Below, one piece after another: positions 37,939 to 46,180 of a stretch of 64,000 nt of DNA (the stretch's first letter is position 1; each line of letters starts with the position of its first letter). Location of the stretch: assembly GCF_016765585.1 (NCBI RefSeq), contig NZ_JAESWC010000004.1, forward strand, positions 297,285-361,284, in the 5' to 3' direction. The notes beneath the pieces are model-generated. The model had not been told where the DNA came from. It made no database searches and was given only the letters and a program-made list of their open reading frames with translations. The position numbers and the translations under genes are program-made. The DNA is from Clostridium rhizosphaerae. GTDB taxonomy: Bacteria; Bacillota; Clostridia; Clostridiales; Clostridiaceae.

Positions 37939-37982
37939 ATAATAGTTATTCACAATTTGTGGATAGCTATTATTATTTTTTG
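37939..37982 (+). terminator. Terminator of the hydrogenase-like gene
   Basis: AATAATAG-TTATTCACA pairs with TGTGGATA-GCTATTATT around ATT, followed by ATTTTTT. The arms contain a DnaA-box match (TTATTCACA), probably by chance. Confidence 0.85.
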
Positions 37983-38055
37983 TTCAATTTTATTTATAGA
38001 CATGCTATACTTAATTGAATGATATGGTCATAATATGAAGGGAGATTGAATAGTT

Positions 38056-38709
38056 TTGCTAAAAAATATAAAAGCTGCAATATTTGATTTGGACGGTACA
38101 TTAGTTGATTCTATGGGAGTATGGACAAAAGTTGATATAGATTTTTTAGAGGAAAGAGGTATTGAGGTTCCTGAAGATTTAAGAGGTGAAATAGAGCACT
38201 TAAGCTTTACTGATACTGCAAAGTACTTTAAAAATAGATTTAATCTGCCTGAAAGTATAGAAGAAATAGTTGATGAATGGAACAACATGGCTTATTATGA
38301 GTACTCGAATACAGTTAAATTAAAGCCAGATGTAAAAGAATATCTGGAATTATTGAAATTTAAAGGAATAAAACTAGCTCTTGCAACAAGCAATTCAAAG
38401 TTATTATTAGAAGTAGTACTAAAAAATAATGGTATATATGAATATTTTGATTCAATAACAACGACCATAGAAGTTTCCAGAGGAAAGGATAATCCTGATA
38501 TATACCTGCTTTCAGCTGATAAATTAGGAGTATCACCTGAAGAATGTATTGTATATGAAGATATACTTCCAGCCGTAAAAGGAGCCAAAGCCGCAGGTAT
38601 GCAAGTAGTTGGTATTTATGATGCTTATTCAGAACATCAGAAGGAAGACATAATAAAAACTGCAGACCATTATATTTATAAATATGAAGATTTAATAAAA
38701 GCCTCTTAA
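38056..38709 (+). CDS. HAD-superfamily hydrolase (beta-phosphoglucomutase-like phosphatase)
   Basis: 217 residues. Motif I DLDGTLVDS with both catalytic Asp residues, a four-helix cap (about 18-80), motif II LATSNS, motif III Lys in SRGKDNPDIY and motif IV YEDILPAVKGAKAAG. This is the class with sugar-phosphate phosphatases and phosphoglucomutases; the exact substrate is open. The start is TTG at 38056 with GGGAG about 10 nt upstream. Confidence 0.88.
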   Translation: MLKNIKAAIFDLDGTLVDSMGVWTKVDIDFLEERGIEVPEDLRGEIEHLSFTDTAKYFKNRFNLPESIEEIVDEWNNMAYYEYSNTVKLKPDVKEYLELLKFKGIKLALATSNSKLLLEVVLKNNGIYEYFDSITTTIEVSRGKDNPDIYLLSADKLGVSPEECIVYEDILPAVKGAKAAGMQVVGIYDAYSEHQKEDIIKTADHYIYKYEDLIKAS

Positions 38710-38733
38710 TCCTGCCTCCGTGCAGGATTTTTT
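38708..38733 (+). terminator. Terminator of the HAD hydrolase gene
   Basis: AATCCTGC pairs with GCAGGATT around CTCCGT, followed by six T. Confidence 0.88.
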
Positions 38734-38813
38734 GTTTATTTTTGAATATACATATATTAAAGATTTTTATTATGCTGATTAATGGTACTTATAAATATAC
38801 ATAAGGAGGCATT

Positions 38814-39053
38814 ATGTTTACATTTATACTATTTTTAATCATGTGCACTGCTTGCTTTGGAATTTATGTGTTTTTTTCAAATAAAATCGCTTTATTACGC
38901 AAGCAAAATATGATTTTGGCAAATCAAAACACTGAACTAAGAATTAAGCTAAAAGACTTACTAAAGGCTCAAAGTATTAACAAAAGTAAACCTTCCTCTG
39001 AAACATCCATACTAAACATTATAGAAACTAAATATACGGATGTTAATGAATAA
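38814..39053 (+). CDS. Small membrane protein with coiled coil (79 residues)
   Basis: One N-terminal transmembrane helix (FILFLIMCTACFGIYVFF) and a heptad-like cytoplasmic segment (ALLRKQNMILANQNTELRIK), recalling the general shape of septum-associated or phage-lysis coiled-coil proteins but without recognisable identity. AAGGAGG before ATG. Confidence 0.65.
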   Translation: MFTFILFLIMCTACFGIYVFFSNKIALLRKQNMILANQNTELRIKLKDLLKAQSINKSKPSSETSILNIIETKYTDVNE

Positions 39054-39077
39054 GCAGATTGCAAAGCAATCTGCTTA
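39051..39077. terminator. Hairpin between convergent genes
   Basis: TAAGCAGATTGC pairs perfectly with GCAATCTGCTTA around AAA, between the small membrane protein and the helicase. It lacks a clear U-run. Confidence 0.65.
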
Positions 39078-39086
39078 AGTTCTCAT

Positions 39087-40223
39087 CTATTTATCTACAA
39101 GCTTGCCGTTAAATAAAACTTTCTCTTTAATTTCTATTCCAAAACTTTTTTCATATTTTCTAACAGCAGTTGTTTCCTTATCAGTTACTATAGAAACAGC
39201 CTTTCCTTTCTGGTCTGCTCTTCCTGTTCTACCTACTCTATGTAAATAATCCTTAGCTTCAACCGGTAAATCCAAATTTATTATATGAGTTACATCTTTA
39301 ACATCAATTCCTCTTGCTGCAATATCTGAAGCTACCAAGATTTGAAGCTTCCCATTTCTAAAATCCTCCATGGCTTTTTTACGCTCTTCTTTTTCTGCAC
39401 TTCCATATATTCCATAAGCCTTTATATGATGATATTGGAGTTTTGAAGTTGTTATTTCAGTTTCTATGCCTTTATTTATAAATACTATAGCTTTCTTAGG
39501 CTTTTCAGCTGCAATAAGCTTTCTAAGAATCTCCATTTTATCTCTTTGCTCACATGCAATATACATATGTGAAATATTCGGATTAACCTGCAGCTTTTCT
39601 TCAACTTTTATAACTTCAGGTATTTTCATTAAATCTTTTGCAGTATTTAATACTTTTTCATCAATAGTAGCTGAAAATATCATAAGCTGTCTGTCTCTTA
39701 AAGTTGTTTTAATTATATCTTTTACTACTGCTATATTCTTATCATCAAGAAGTCTGTCTCCTTCATCTATAACTATAGTCTTTATAGTATGTGCGCTAAT
39801 TTTTTTCATTTTTATAAGCTCAAATATTCGTCCAGTCGATCCTACAATTATATGAGGCTTTTCTCTAAGTTTTTCTACTTGTCTTTTTATATTTACATCA
39901 CCTATTATTGCAGCTGATGTAACAGCAGCACCTGAGTTTTCAGAAAGACTTTTTATTACGCTGTCTATCTGCATTACAAGCTCATGAGTTGGTGCAAGTA
40001 TAATTGCCTGCATTTCTCTTTTATCAGCCTGTATTCTTTGAAATATAGGCAGAAGGTAAGCTAATGTTTTTCCGCTGCCTGTTTGAGACTGACCGATAAT
40101 ATCTTTATTTTCAAGTGCCAATGGTATTACTTTCTCCTGAATATCTGTTGGTTCAGTAATTCCTTCTTTTTTTAGTCCATCTATTAAATTTAAGCTAAGT
40201 CCTAATTCTTCAAATAACATCAT
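39087..40223 (-). CDS. DEAD-box RNA helicase with a DEGD motif
   Basis: About 378 residues, a core helicase with only a short tail. The motifs are: Q motif (GITEPTDIQ), I SQTGSGKT, Ia APTHELV, II DEGD in IVIDEGDRLLDD (the third residue is Gly instead of Ala), III SAT, V VASDIAARGIDV and VI HRVGRTGRA. It unwinds or remodels RNA with ATP, perhaps in ribosome assembly like B. subtilis YfmL. ATG at 40223 is 5 nt from the AAAGGAG of the structured leader element; the longer frame reads through that element. Confidence 0.9.
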   Translation of the reverse strand: MMLFEELGLSLNLIDGLKKEGITEPTDIQEKVIPLALENKDIIGQSQTGSGKTLAYLLPIFQRIQADKREMQAIILAPTHELVMQIDSVIKSLSENSGAAVTSAAIIGDVNIKRQVEKLREKPHIIVGSTGRIFELIKMKKISAHTIKTIVIDEGDRLLDDKNIAVVKDIIKTTLRDRQLMIFSATIDEKVLNTAKDLMKIPEVIKVEEKLQVNPNISHMYIACEQRDKMEILRKLIAAEKPKKAIVFINKGIETEITTSKLQYHHIKAYGIYGSAEKEERKKAMEDFRNGKLQILVASDIAARGIDVKDVTHIINLDLPVEAKDYLHRVGRTGRADQKGKAVSIVTDKETTAVRKYEKSFGIEIKEKVLFNGKLVDK

Positions 40224-40229
40224 TGTTTC

Positions 40230-40317
40230 TCCTTTCACTCGAAACACTGGGTAGTTTATAGCACTCGTTCACACTCGTAAACTACCCGTACAAGGTCATT
40301 TAGACCTTGTATCTCCT
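40230..40317 (-). promoter_or_regulatory. 5'-UTR structured repeat element, copy 3 (helicase leader)
   Basis: On the minus strand P1 pairs 303-311 with 89-97 of 40.2-40.3 kb (ACAAGGTC/GACCTTGT, loop TAAAT). P2 pairs 40249-40258 with 40278-40287 (GGGTAGTTTA/TAAACTACCC). The tail AGTGTTTCGAGTGAAAGGAG is identical to copy 2. The remaining gap to 40540 shows only AT-rich promoter-like sequence. Confidence 0.8.
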
Positions 40318-40540
40318 TTATAAATAGCTTTTAAAGTCTATATAATTCTATTATTAGTATTACCTTTTGTCAAAGCTTTATAGTTTGTTTACCACTATTT
40401 TTAAAGTTTTGGTATAGTAAAATAACTTTATATATATAAAAACTGTTCGTCTTATCGAAAAACAATAATTTTTTGTTGAAAGTTCAAGAGGAATATATTA
40501 ATATAAATTTAGTAGAAAATTGTGATAAAAGGTGGTACTT

Positions 40541-41035
40541 ATGAAGGATAAAAAATATAAAACCATAACAAATTTTTTAATCATTACCTTGAATATACTA
40601 ATGGCAATTGGAGTTATTGCTGGAGTCGGAATAATTATTAGCGCTGTAATTTCAGGTGTTTCAAAAGTCAACAATTCAAATTTTACTTTAAACTGTATAA
40701 TCTTTTTTGTTGGAACAGCTTCTTTAATCTACATATTGTATAATCTTAAAAAGATATTAAAGTCAGTTTTAAATAATGGTCCTTTTACAATGAGCAATGT
40801 TAAATGCTTAAATAAGATATCCATTTGCTGCTTTATTATTACTATTTGCTATTTAATTAATTTTATCTGCAATAACTTAATTACCAAATTTAGTTTTATC
40901 GAAATTGATCAAACGGGCATTCATACAGACACTGAATTTCTAATATTTTTCTTTGCCGGATTAATCGTTGTAGTATTAGCTCAGGTGTATAAGCAGGCAG
41001 TAGAGGTTAAAGAAGAAAATGATTTTACAATATAA
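40541..41035 (+). CDS. DUF2975 family membrane protein (YoaS-like)
   Basis: About 164 residues from ATG at 40541 (site AAAGGTGG). Four transmembrane helices, in two pairs joined by a short basic loop (NLKKILKSVLNNGPFTMSNV). Always-paired relatives in Firmicutes sit next to a small XRE/Cro-type regulator, as here. The protein may act as a membrane partner of that regulator. Function unproven. Confidence 0.82.
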   Translation: MKDKKYKTITNFLIITLNILMAIGVIAGVGIIISAVISGVSKVNNSNFTLNCIIFFVGTASLIYILYNLKKILKSVLNNGPFTMSNVKCLNKISICCFIITICYLINFICNNLITKFSFIEIDQTGIHTDTEFLIFFFAGLIVVVLAQVYKQAVEVKEENDFTI

Positions 41036-41047
41036 GGAGTACTTACT

Positions 41048-41254
41048 ATGGCTATTATAGTTAATTTAGATGTAATGATGGCAAAGAGAAAAATTTCACT
41101 GAATGAATTAGCTGAAAAGGTCGGTATAACTAATGCAAACTTATCAATATTAAAAACCGGCAAAGCAAAAGCTGTAAGGTTTTCTACTCTTGAAGCAATT
41201 TGCAAAGAGCTTAACTGCCAGCCTGGTGATATATTAGAATACAGAGAAGAATAG
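41048..41254 (+). CDS. Small XRE/Cro-type transcriptional regulator (YozG-like)
   Basis: 68 residues, essentially one helix-turn-helix domain: NLDVMMAKRKISLNELAEKV as helices 1-2, GITNANLSILKTGKAKAVRF as turn and recognition helix, then STLEAICKELNCQPGDILEY. The length and sequence match the YozG group. It lies 12 nt after the DUF2975 gene, so the two are co-expressed. Confidence 0.9.
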   Translation: MAIIVNLDVMMAKRKISLNELAEKVGITNANLSILKTGKAKAVRFSTLEAICKELNCQPGDILEYREE

Positions 41255-41255
41255 C

Positions 41256-41289
41256 AAAAGCTGCAAACTTTAAAAGTCTGCAGCTTTTT
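41256..41289. terminator. Bidirectional terminator after the YozG-like gene
   Basis: AAAAGCTGCA pairs with TGCAGCTTTT, with an inner ACTTT/AAAGT stem. It overlaps the end of the convergent DUF2812 gene. Confidence 0.88.
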
Positions 41290-42607
41290 CTTGATTTTTA
41301 ATAAGTTTATCATAAACCTTATCTATAAATTCTTCATCACTTGTATCCTTAAGTTCTTTTATAGCATCTATAACTTTATTGTGTGACACAAATATATAAA
41401 TTCTTTTCTTCTTATCGCGATATACCTTTATATTGTCAGGCAGTGAAGTACTTTCTTTATTTAATTCGTTGTCATATCTATTGTGCCAGCTTATCAATCT
41501 GTTTTGATAAAACTTTATTACCAAAGGATAAGGACTTTGCAGAATATTATAGCTTAATCTGTTATCATCATTATCAGAAAAGTATTCCACTTCCTGTGCT
41601 AAAACACTCTTATCGGACATAAAATGAGGTCCGGAATTATTTCCATCCTTATACCCAAAATCTTCAATGGTGAGATTTGCTGTTTCCATTGGAGCTGTAT
41701 ATATATTTCCTTCAATAACCTGTCTAAAAGCAAAAATTCCAATAACCGATACCATAAGATATATCAAAATAATATTGCCTCCAATTAATAAACCCCTATT
41801 GGTATTTCTAGAGTATCTTTTATTATTAATAAACCATTTAACACATACTGCAATTAATATTAAAGCAAGCATCATTACAAACATTATAATATTAAGCTGG
41901 TCACCGTTACTATCATCATAAACAAGTATTGCTATCCACAGCAGAAGTATTACAAAAGAAAATGATATCTTTATTATATTTTTTGCTTTTACCCGCTTAT
42001 AATCGTTAAAAACCATTAATTTATTATCTTTTACTCGTATTTTATTTTTTACAAACCAAATAATAAAGCTGGTAATTTCAATAATATTTGCTGCTATTAA
42101 AATCAACATGCCTGTTTCTGATAATAGTCCCATATTAGAAGACAAAATAAAACTGCTGTTTCCTAAAACCATAGAAACATAAAGGTTAAAAACAAATATA
42201 AGAGTAAGTAAAATTTGCATTCCAACATCATAGAATGAAGCCTTAAATACTGCTTTAAGTTTTTCCTGTTCATCTGTATGTATAGAAACAGCTTCATTTT
42301 GTTCCTCAGTACAAAATATTTGAATTTTACCCTTTTGACATACATAATTCCACCCTGCTGCTTCACAATACTCTCTATATTCTAAAGCTTCATCACTGTC
42401 TTTATGATCAAAAATAGATATTTTGTTTAAAACATCAACGGAATACCTCAGTATTTTAGGCTCACTTCTCTTAAATATTAAAAAGGTCCCTTTTACATTT
42501 TTTAATAACCATCCTCTTTGTGCCATTTTGCTTAGATATTCTTCTGCAGCCCCACATTCATAAGGCAATAAATTTAAAAAAACTATTTTTCTGCCCTTTC
42601 CCCACAT
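41270..42607 (-). CDS. DUF2812 domain membrane protein
   Basis: 445 residues. The DUF2812 domain at the N-terminus (about 10-115) includes CGAAEEYLSKMAQRGWLL and YREYCEAAGWNYVCQKG. It is followed by two sets of paired transmembrane helices (about 130-290) and a soluble C-terminal domain. In Firmicutes this family is regularly encoded after a PadR repressor, as here, with the gene starting 3 nt after the padR stop. It may sense or respond to envelope stress; that is inference. Confidence 0.85.
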   Translation of the reverse strand: MWGKGRKIVFLNLLPYECGAAEEYLSKMAQRGWLLKNVKGTFLIFKRSEPKILRYSVDVLNKISIFDHKDSDEALEYREYCEAAGWNYVCQKGKIQIFCTEEQNEAVSIHTDEQEKLKAVFKASFYDVGMQILLTLIFVFNLYVSMVLGNSSFILSSNMGLLSETGMLILIAANIIEITSFIIWFVKNKIRVKDNKLMVFNDYKRVKAKNIIKISFSFVILLLWIAILVYDDSNGDQLNIIMFVMMLALILIAVCVKWFINNKRYSRNTNRGLLIGGNIILIYLMVSVIGIFAFRQVIEGNIYTAPMETANLTIEDFGYKDGNNSGPHFMSDKSVLAQEVEYFSDNDDNRLSYNILQSPYPLVIKFYQNRLISWHNRYDNELNKESTSLPDNIKVYRDKKKRIYIFVSHNKVIDAIKELKDTSDEEFIDKVYDKLIKNQEKAADF

Positions 42608-42610
42608 AAA

Positions 42611-42928
42611 TTAATTTTCCCCTTTCTCTAAAAACTCCCAATCATTAACCATAGTTATCAACCTTTTGTATTCTGCAAGCAGCATATCCCTGCCCTTGTC
42701 TGTAATAATATAACTTTTTCTTCTTCCCTGCACCTCAGTTTCTTTTATCATATCTTCTTTTTGAAATTTATCTAAAAGAGTGTACAAGGTTCCCGGACCA
42801 ACTTTCACTCGACCTTTTGAAATTTCATCTACAGCCTCCATAATATCTACGCCGCATCTTTCTTTCATTAGGGCCATGAGTATATAATACATTGGCTCAG
42901 TTAGATTCTGAAATTGCTCCCTTGCCAT
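42611..42928 (-). CDS. PadR-family transcriptional repressor
   Basis: 105 residues, the short PadR-s2 type. Winged helix: LTEPMYYILMALMKERCGVD, then the recognition-helix block VKVGPGTLYTLLDKFQKEDM and the wing QGRRKSYIITDKGRDML. It likely represses its own operon through the two inverted operators at 43029-43084. The leader contains copy 4 of the structured repeat element. Confidence 0.93.
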   Translation of the reverse strand: MAREQFQNLTEPMYYILMALMKERCGVDIMEAVDEISKGRVKVGPGTLYTLLDKFQKEDMIKETEVQGRRKSYIITDKGRDMLLAEYKRLITMVNDWEFLEKGEN

Positions 42929-42936
42929 TTTATTTT

Positions 42937-43022
42937 CTCCTTCACACCAAACACTGGGTAGTCTATACCACTCGCTCCCGCTCGCAGACTACCCGTCGAA
43001 GTCCATTTAGGACTTCAACCTC
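42937..43022 (-). promoter_or_regulatory. 5'-UTR structured repeat element, copy 4 (padR leader)
   Basis: On the minus strand P1 pairs 43010-43019 with 42995-43004 (GTTGAAGTCC/GGACTTCGAC, loop TAAAT). P2 pairs 42956-42964 with 42986-42994 (GGGTAGTCT/AGACTACCC) around GCGAGCGGGAGCGAG. The tail is AGTGTTTGGTGTGAAGGAG. It starts about 25 nt downstream of the mapped promoter. Confidence 0.8.
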
Positions 43023-43028
43023 ATTTTA

Positions 43029-43084
43029 ATATCGAGTATCGATATTTATGTTTTAATTGTAATATCGATACTCGATATTGTCAA
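43029..43084 (-). promoter_or_regulatory. padR promoter with two operators
   Basis: On the minus strand, TTGACA (43079-43084) and TACAAT (43056-43061) are separated by exactly 17 nt. The 17 nt are the operator ATATCGAGTATCGATAT. Its exact reverse complement ATATCGATACTCGATAT follows at 43029-43045, just past the transcription start. The pattern predicts autorepression by occlusion. Confidence 0.85.
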
Positions 43085-43099
43085 TAATTTCTTTTTAAT

Positions 43100-43200
43100 A
43101 ACAAAAAAGAGACTGACTCAAAACAACTAAACTTAGCGTGGTATTTAAACCTTACCTGTTCAAATACCACACAGTAGGTTTAACTGCTTTGAAACAACCC
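43100..43200 (-). terminator. Long terminator hairpin downstream of the GNAT remnant
   Basis: On the minus strand, an outer arm (AAAGCAGTTAAACCTA with TAAGTTTAGTTGTTTT) and an inner arm (GTGGTATTTGAAC with GTTTAAATACCAC) are followed by GTCTCTTTTTTG. Confidence 0.75.
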
Positions 43201-43226
43201 CTTCTATTTTTAAAATCTTAATTTAT

Positions 43227-43378
43227 TTAATTCCTGTTAGTTATCATTTTCCACTCTTCTTTAGTTATGCCCATATCATATAAATTCCAATAGCTATCTC
43301 CTATTTTCCTATGGTTCTCTTTTAATTCTTCTATCTTAAAACCAACAATTTCATACACTAGCATTTATATTAAAAGCA
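43227..43378 (-). pseudogene. C-terminal remnant of a GNAT acetyltransferase
   Basis: The minus strand encodes VYEIVGFKIEELKENHRK followed by SYWNLYDMGITKEEW and a stop. This is the typical C-terminus of a ribosomal-type N-acetyltransferase. The preceding codons (DAFNINAS) continue the family pattern in a different frame, so there is a frameshift near 43358. Everything upstream has been replaced by the AraC gene. It has no start codon or ribosome site. Confidence 0.7.
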
Positions 43379-43387
43379 TCTTTACTA

Positions 43388-44233
43388 CTATTTAGGAACA
43401 ACTGGAACCCATAGTTCATGCCTTGGCTTATGTTTTGGCCCGTAATAGCATTCAATGCAAGGCAAGTTAGCAAGCTCATAACCAGAAGTTGGTATCCATT
43501 CAGAGTATAAACGCTTCCATGCCTCTACAACATTAGGAAAAACTGCCCAGGTACTTGGCGGGATTACGAGAGTATCCATATCACTAGGATCTTGCCCAGC
43601 GTATCTTACTCCCATAAAGTAATCAAATACTTCATCAGTAATTGCTGCTTCTTTTCCGCAGACTCCTAGAAGCCCCTCAAGCTTGCACTTTGGATTTTCC
43701 CAGGACATATCTATAAGCCTTTGCATAAATCCATCTTTTTTTGCACCGTTCCAAAGTGATGGAATCACTTTAAATGCTCTATTTGTTTTTACAGGCTCAC
43801 TTTTCCCTATTATCCTTAATTCAAAATCAATATTTTCAATCCTATATTCCATCTCTACATCTCCTTTAATAGATATTTGAAAAGAGATTCGTGGAAAGGC
43901 TTTTAGCTTCACTCCTTTATTGCGTGCTTCAGAAGGTTTTATCCCGTGTACCTTCTGAAAAGCCCGTGCAAATGAATCAGATGACTCATATCCATATTTA
44001 ATAGCAGCATCGATAATGCGAATATCAGTTTTTTGAATTTCAAACGCTGCAGCTGTTAAGCGTCTGCGTCTAATATATTCTGAAAGCGATATGCCGCTTA
44101 TAGAAGAAAACATTCTTGAAAAATGATACTCTGAGCTGCATGCTGCCTGCGCAATTTTTGCATAGTCTATCTCATCATCAAGATGACCTTCAATATAATC
44201 TAAAGCATGATTCATTCTCTCAAGCCAATCCAT
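43388..44233 (-). CDS. AraC-type regulator with GyrI-like effector domain
   Basis: About 281 residues from ATG at 44233 (GAGGTG site). The AraC helix-turn-helix pair is at the N-terminus (YAKIAQAACSSEYHFSRMFS and DAAIKYGYESSDSFARAFQK, then GIKPSEARN). A GyrI/Rob-like ligand-binding domain covers about 125-281. This domain order is shared with Rob-like regulators of drug or stress responses. Its ligand and targets are unknown. The 300-bp gap to the acr3 gene holds no identified feature. Confidence 0.9.
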   Translation of the reverse strand: MDWLERMNHALDYIEGHLDDEIDYAKIAQAACSSEYHFSRMFSSISGISLSEYIRRRRLTAAAFEIQKTDIRIIDAAIKYGYESSDSFARAFQKVHGIKPSEARNKGVKLKAFPRISFQISIKGDVEMEYRIENIDFELRIIGKSEPVKTNRAFKVIPSLWNGAKKDGFMQRLIDMSWENPKCKLEGLLGVCGKEAAITDEVFDYFMGVRYAGQDPSDMDTLVIPPSTWAVFPNVVEAWKRLYSEWIPTSGYELANLPCIECYYGPKHKPRHELWVPVVPK

Positions 44234-44557
44234 ACCTTCACCTCTTTCTATATTCAATATACATGAAATAAGATTTACAAGACCGACATTTCATGCACGA
44301 AAATGTAGATTGATATATAACTTACTATTAATATTATATTTTAGTTATATTTAGAATTCAACAACTCTATTAATAGCCTCAAAAGAGGTTTCTCTTCAGC
44401 CTTGACACGAGTATTTCAAGTTCATTTGGTGTACCATTATTTATACATACTAATAAGCTTTTCTTTTGTCTTTACAAAGCCTATATTCTGAGCTTTGCCA
44501 GATGTTCTGAAATTAATGAGAAAATGAAGAGTCCAGTATAAACTGACCCTTCAAAAA

Positions 44558-45619
44558 CTAACTTTCAGTATCTCTCTTATAATTAAAATATCTTCTACCC
44601 CAAGACAGTGCCACATTGACAAGTCCAATCATTACAGGCACCTCGATAAGCGGCCCTATGACTGCTGTAAAGGCTTCCTTTGACTCTATTCCAAAAACCG
44701 CAACTGCTACAGCTATTGCAAGCTCAAAGTTATTGCTGGCCGCTGTGAAGGAAAGACTTACTGTTTTGTGATAATCTATTCCTGCTTTATGGCTTATAAA
44801 AAAGGAAACCGAGAACATAATTATAAAGTATATAACCAGAGGTATTGCTATTCTCACAACATCCATTGGAAGCTCAATAATATATTTGCCTTTAAACATA
44901 AACATGATAACTATAGTAAATAAAAGTGCAATTAATGCAAACGGACTTATTTTAGGTATAAATTTTGTTCTGTACCATTCTGTTCCCATTTTAGGCTCAA
45001 GTATTAATCTTGTTAGCATTCCTCCTATAAATGGTATTCCAAGGTAAATTGCTACGGAGGATGCTACTTCTCCCATTGATACATGTACAGCTATTCCTTC
45101 AAGTCCGATAAGCTTTGGAAGTACTGTTATAAATATATAGGCAAATATTGAATAGAACACTACCTGGAATATGGAATTAAAGGCAACAAGTGCTGCTGCA
45201 TACTCATTATCTCCGTCTGCAAGGCTGTTCCATACAATTACCATGGCTATACATCTTGCAAGCCCTATAAGAATAAGTCCTACCATAAAATGAGGATAAT
45301 TTCTCAAAAATATAACTGCTAGAGTAAACATAAGTACTGGCCCTATTATCCAATTCTGCACTAGTGATAATGTTAGAACCTTTGGATTTCTAAATACCTT
45401 GCCAAGCTCCTTGTAGTTTACCTTTGCAAGTGGCGGATACATCATTACAATTAGTCCTATGGCTATTGGAATGGAAGTTGTTCCTACAGATAATGAAGAC
45501 AGACCTGCAGATAATCCCGGGAACCCCCATCCTAAAAACACACCTATAGCCATAGCAATAAATATCCATAGTGTCAAATATTTGTCTAACCAAGCTAGTT
45601 TTCCTGTAGCTTTACTCAA
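44558..45619 (-). CDS. acr3: Arsenite efflux permease, ACR3 family
   Basis: 353 residues with ten predicted transmembrane helices of the bile-acid/arsenite permease fold. It exports arsenite, possibly energised by ArsA in this operon. Recognisable are [13 protein letters not shown] near residue 30, a conserved WN-x-LA-x-GD segment ([14 protein letters not shown]) and [16 protein letters not shown]. The start is TTG at 45619 after GGAGGAGGGG. It is the last gene of arsRDA-arsC-acr3. Confidence 0.93.
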   Translation of the reverse strand: MSKATGKLAWLDKYLTLWIFIAMAIGVFLGWGFPGLSAGLSSLSVGTTSIPIAIGLIVMMYPPLAKVNYKELGKVFRNPKVLTLSLVQNWIIGPVLMFTLAVIFLRNYPHFMVGLILIGLARCIAMVIVWNSLADGDNEYAAALVAFNSIFQVVFYSIFAYIFITVLPKLIGLEGIAVHVSMGEVASSVAIYLGIPFIGGMLTRLILEPKMGTEWYRTKFIPKISPFALIALLFTIVIMFMFKGKYIIELPMDVVRIAIPLVIYFIIMFSVSFFISHKAGIDYHKTVSLSFTAASNNFELAIAVAVAVFGIESKEAFTAVIGPLIEVPVMIGLVNVALSWGRRYFNYKRDTES

Positions 45620-45645
45620 AATAACCCCTCCTCCTTTAAATCTAC

Positions 45646-46077
45646 CTATCTAATATCTCTTTCTACGGTCAGGTCAATTTCATTATTTTTAATTCTTGCT
45701 GCCAAATTCTTTACTTTTTCCTCAATTGCTTTTGCAGTCTTTACGAATTCTTCATCGCTCTTTCCTGATGGATCATCAAGCCCCCAGTCTTCCTCGTGCC
45801 TTGATGCTAGAAATGGACAAACAACGTTGCAGCCCATTTTTACTACTATATCTACTTCCGGTATATCATTAAGCAATTTAGACTTTTGCGTTTCGTTCAT
45901 ATCTACATTATATAAATTCTTAATTATCCTTACAGCATCCTGATTTATTTGAGGCCTCAGTTCTGTGCCTGCTGAATAGGACTCAAATTCGTCTGATGCA
46001 AACAACTTGCCAAGTGCCTCTGCCATCTGTGATCTGCAAGAATTGTGTACACATATAAACGCTACTTTTGTTTTCAT
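45646..46077 (-). CDS. arsC: Arsenate reductase, thioredoxin-coupled (LMW phosphatase fold)
   Basis: About 143 residues from ATG at 46077 (site AGGAGGGG). Reduces arsenate to arsenite. The P-loop is CVHNSCRSQ with Cys9 as nucleophile; the relay cysteines are Cys83 and Cys87 in GCNVVCPF, and DDPSGK follows. The set of three cysteines marks the thioredoxin-dependent type. It lies between arsA and acr3. Confidence 0.94.
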   Translation of the reverse strand: MKTKVAFICVHNSCRSQMAEALGKLFASDEFESYSAGTELRPQINQDAVRIIKNLYNVDMNETQKSKLLNDIPEVDIVVKMGCNVVCPFLASRHEEDWGLDDPSGKSDEEFVKTAKAIEEKVKNLAARIKNNEIDLTVERDIR

Positions 46078-46180
46078 AAACCCCTCCTGTATAGCTCTGG
46101 AGCACATAACAATTATTAATTGTTATGCTCCTGATATTCTTCAGTTTGAATTAGTCTTCAAAACAAACCCTAACTATATT

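Noticed and set aside
37939-37982. DnaA box (TTATTCACA) after the hydrogenase-like gene
   Set aside because: A single box lying in the arms of an ordinary terminator hairpin; no cluster.
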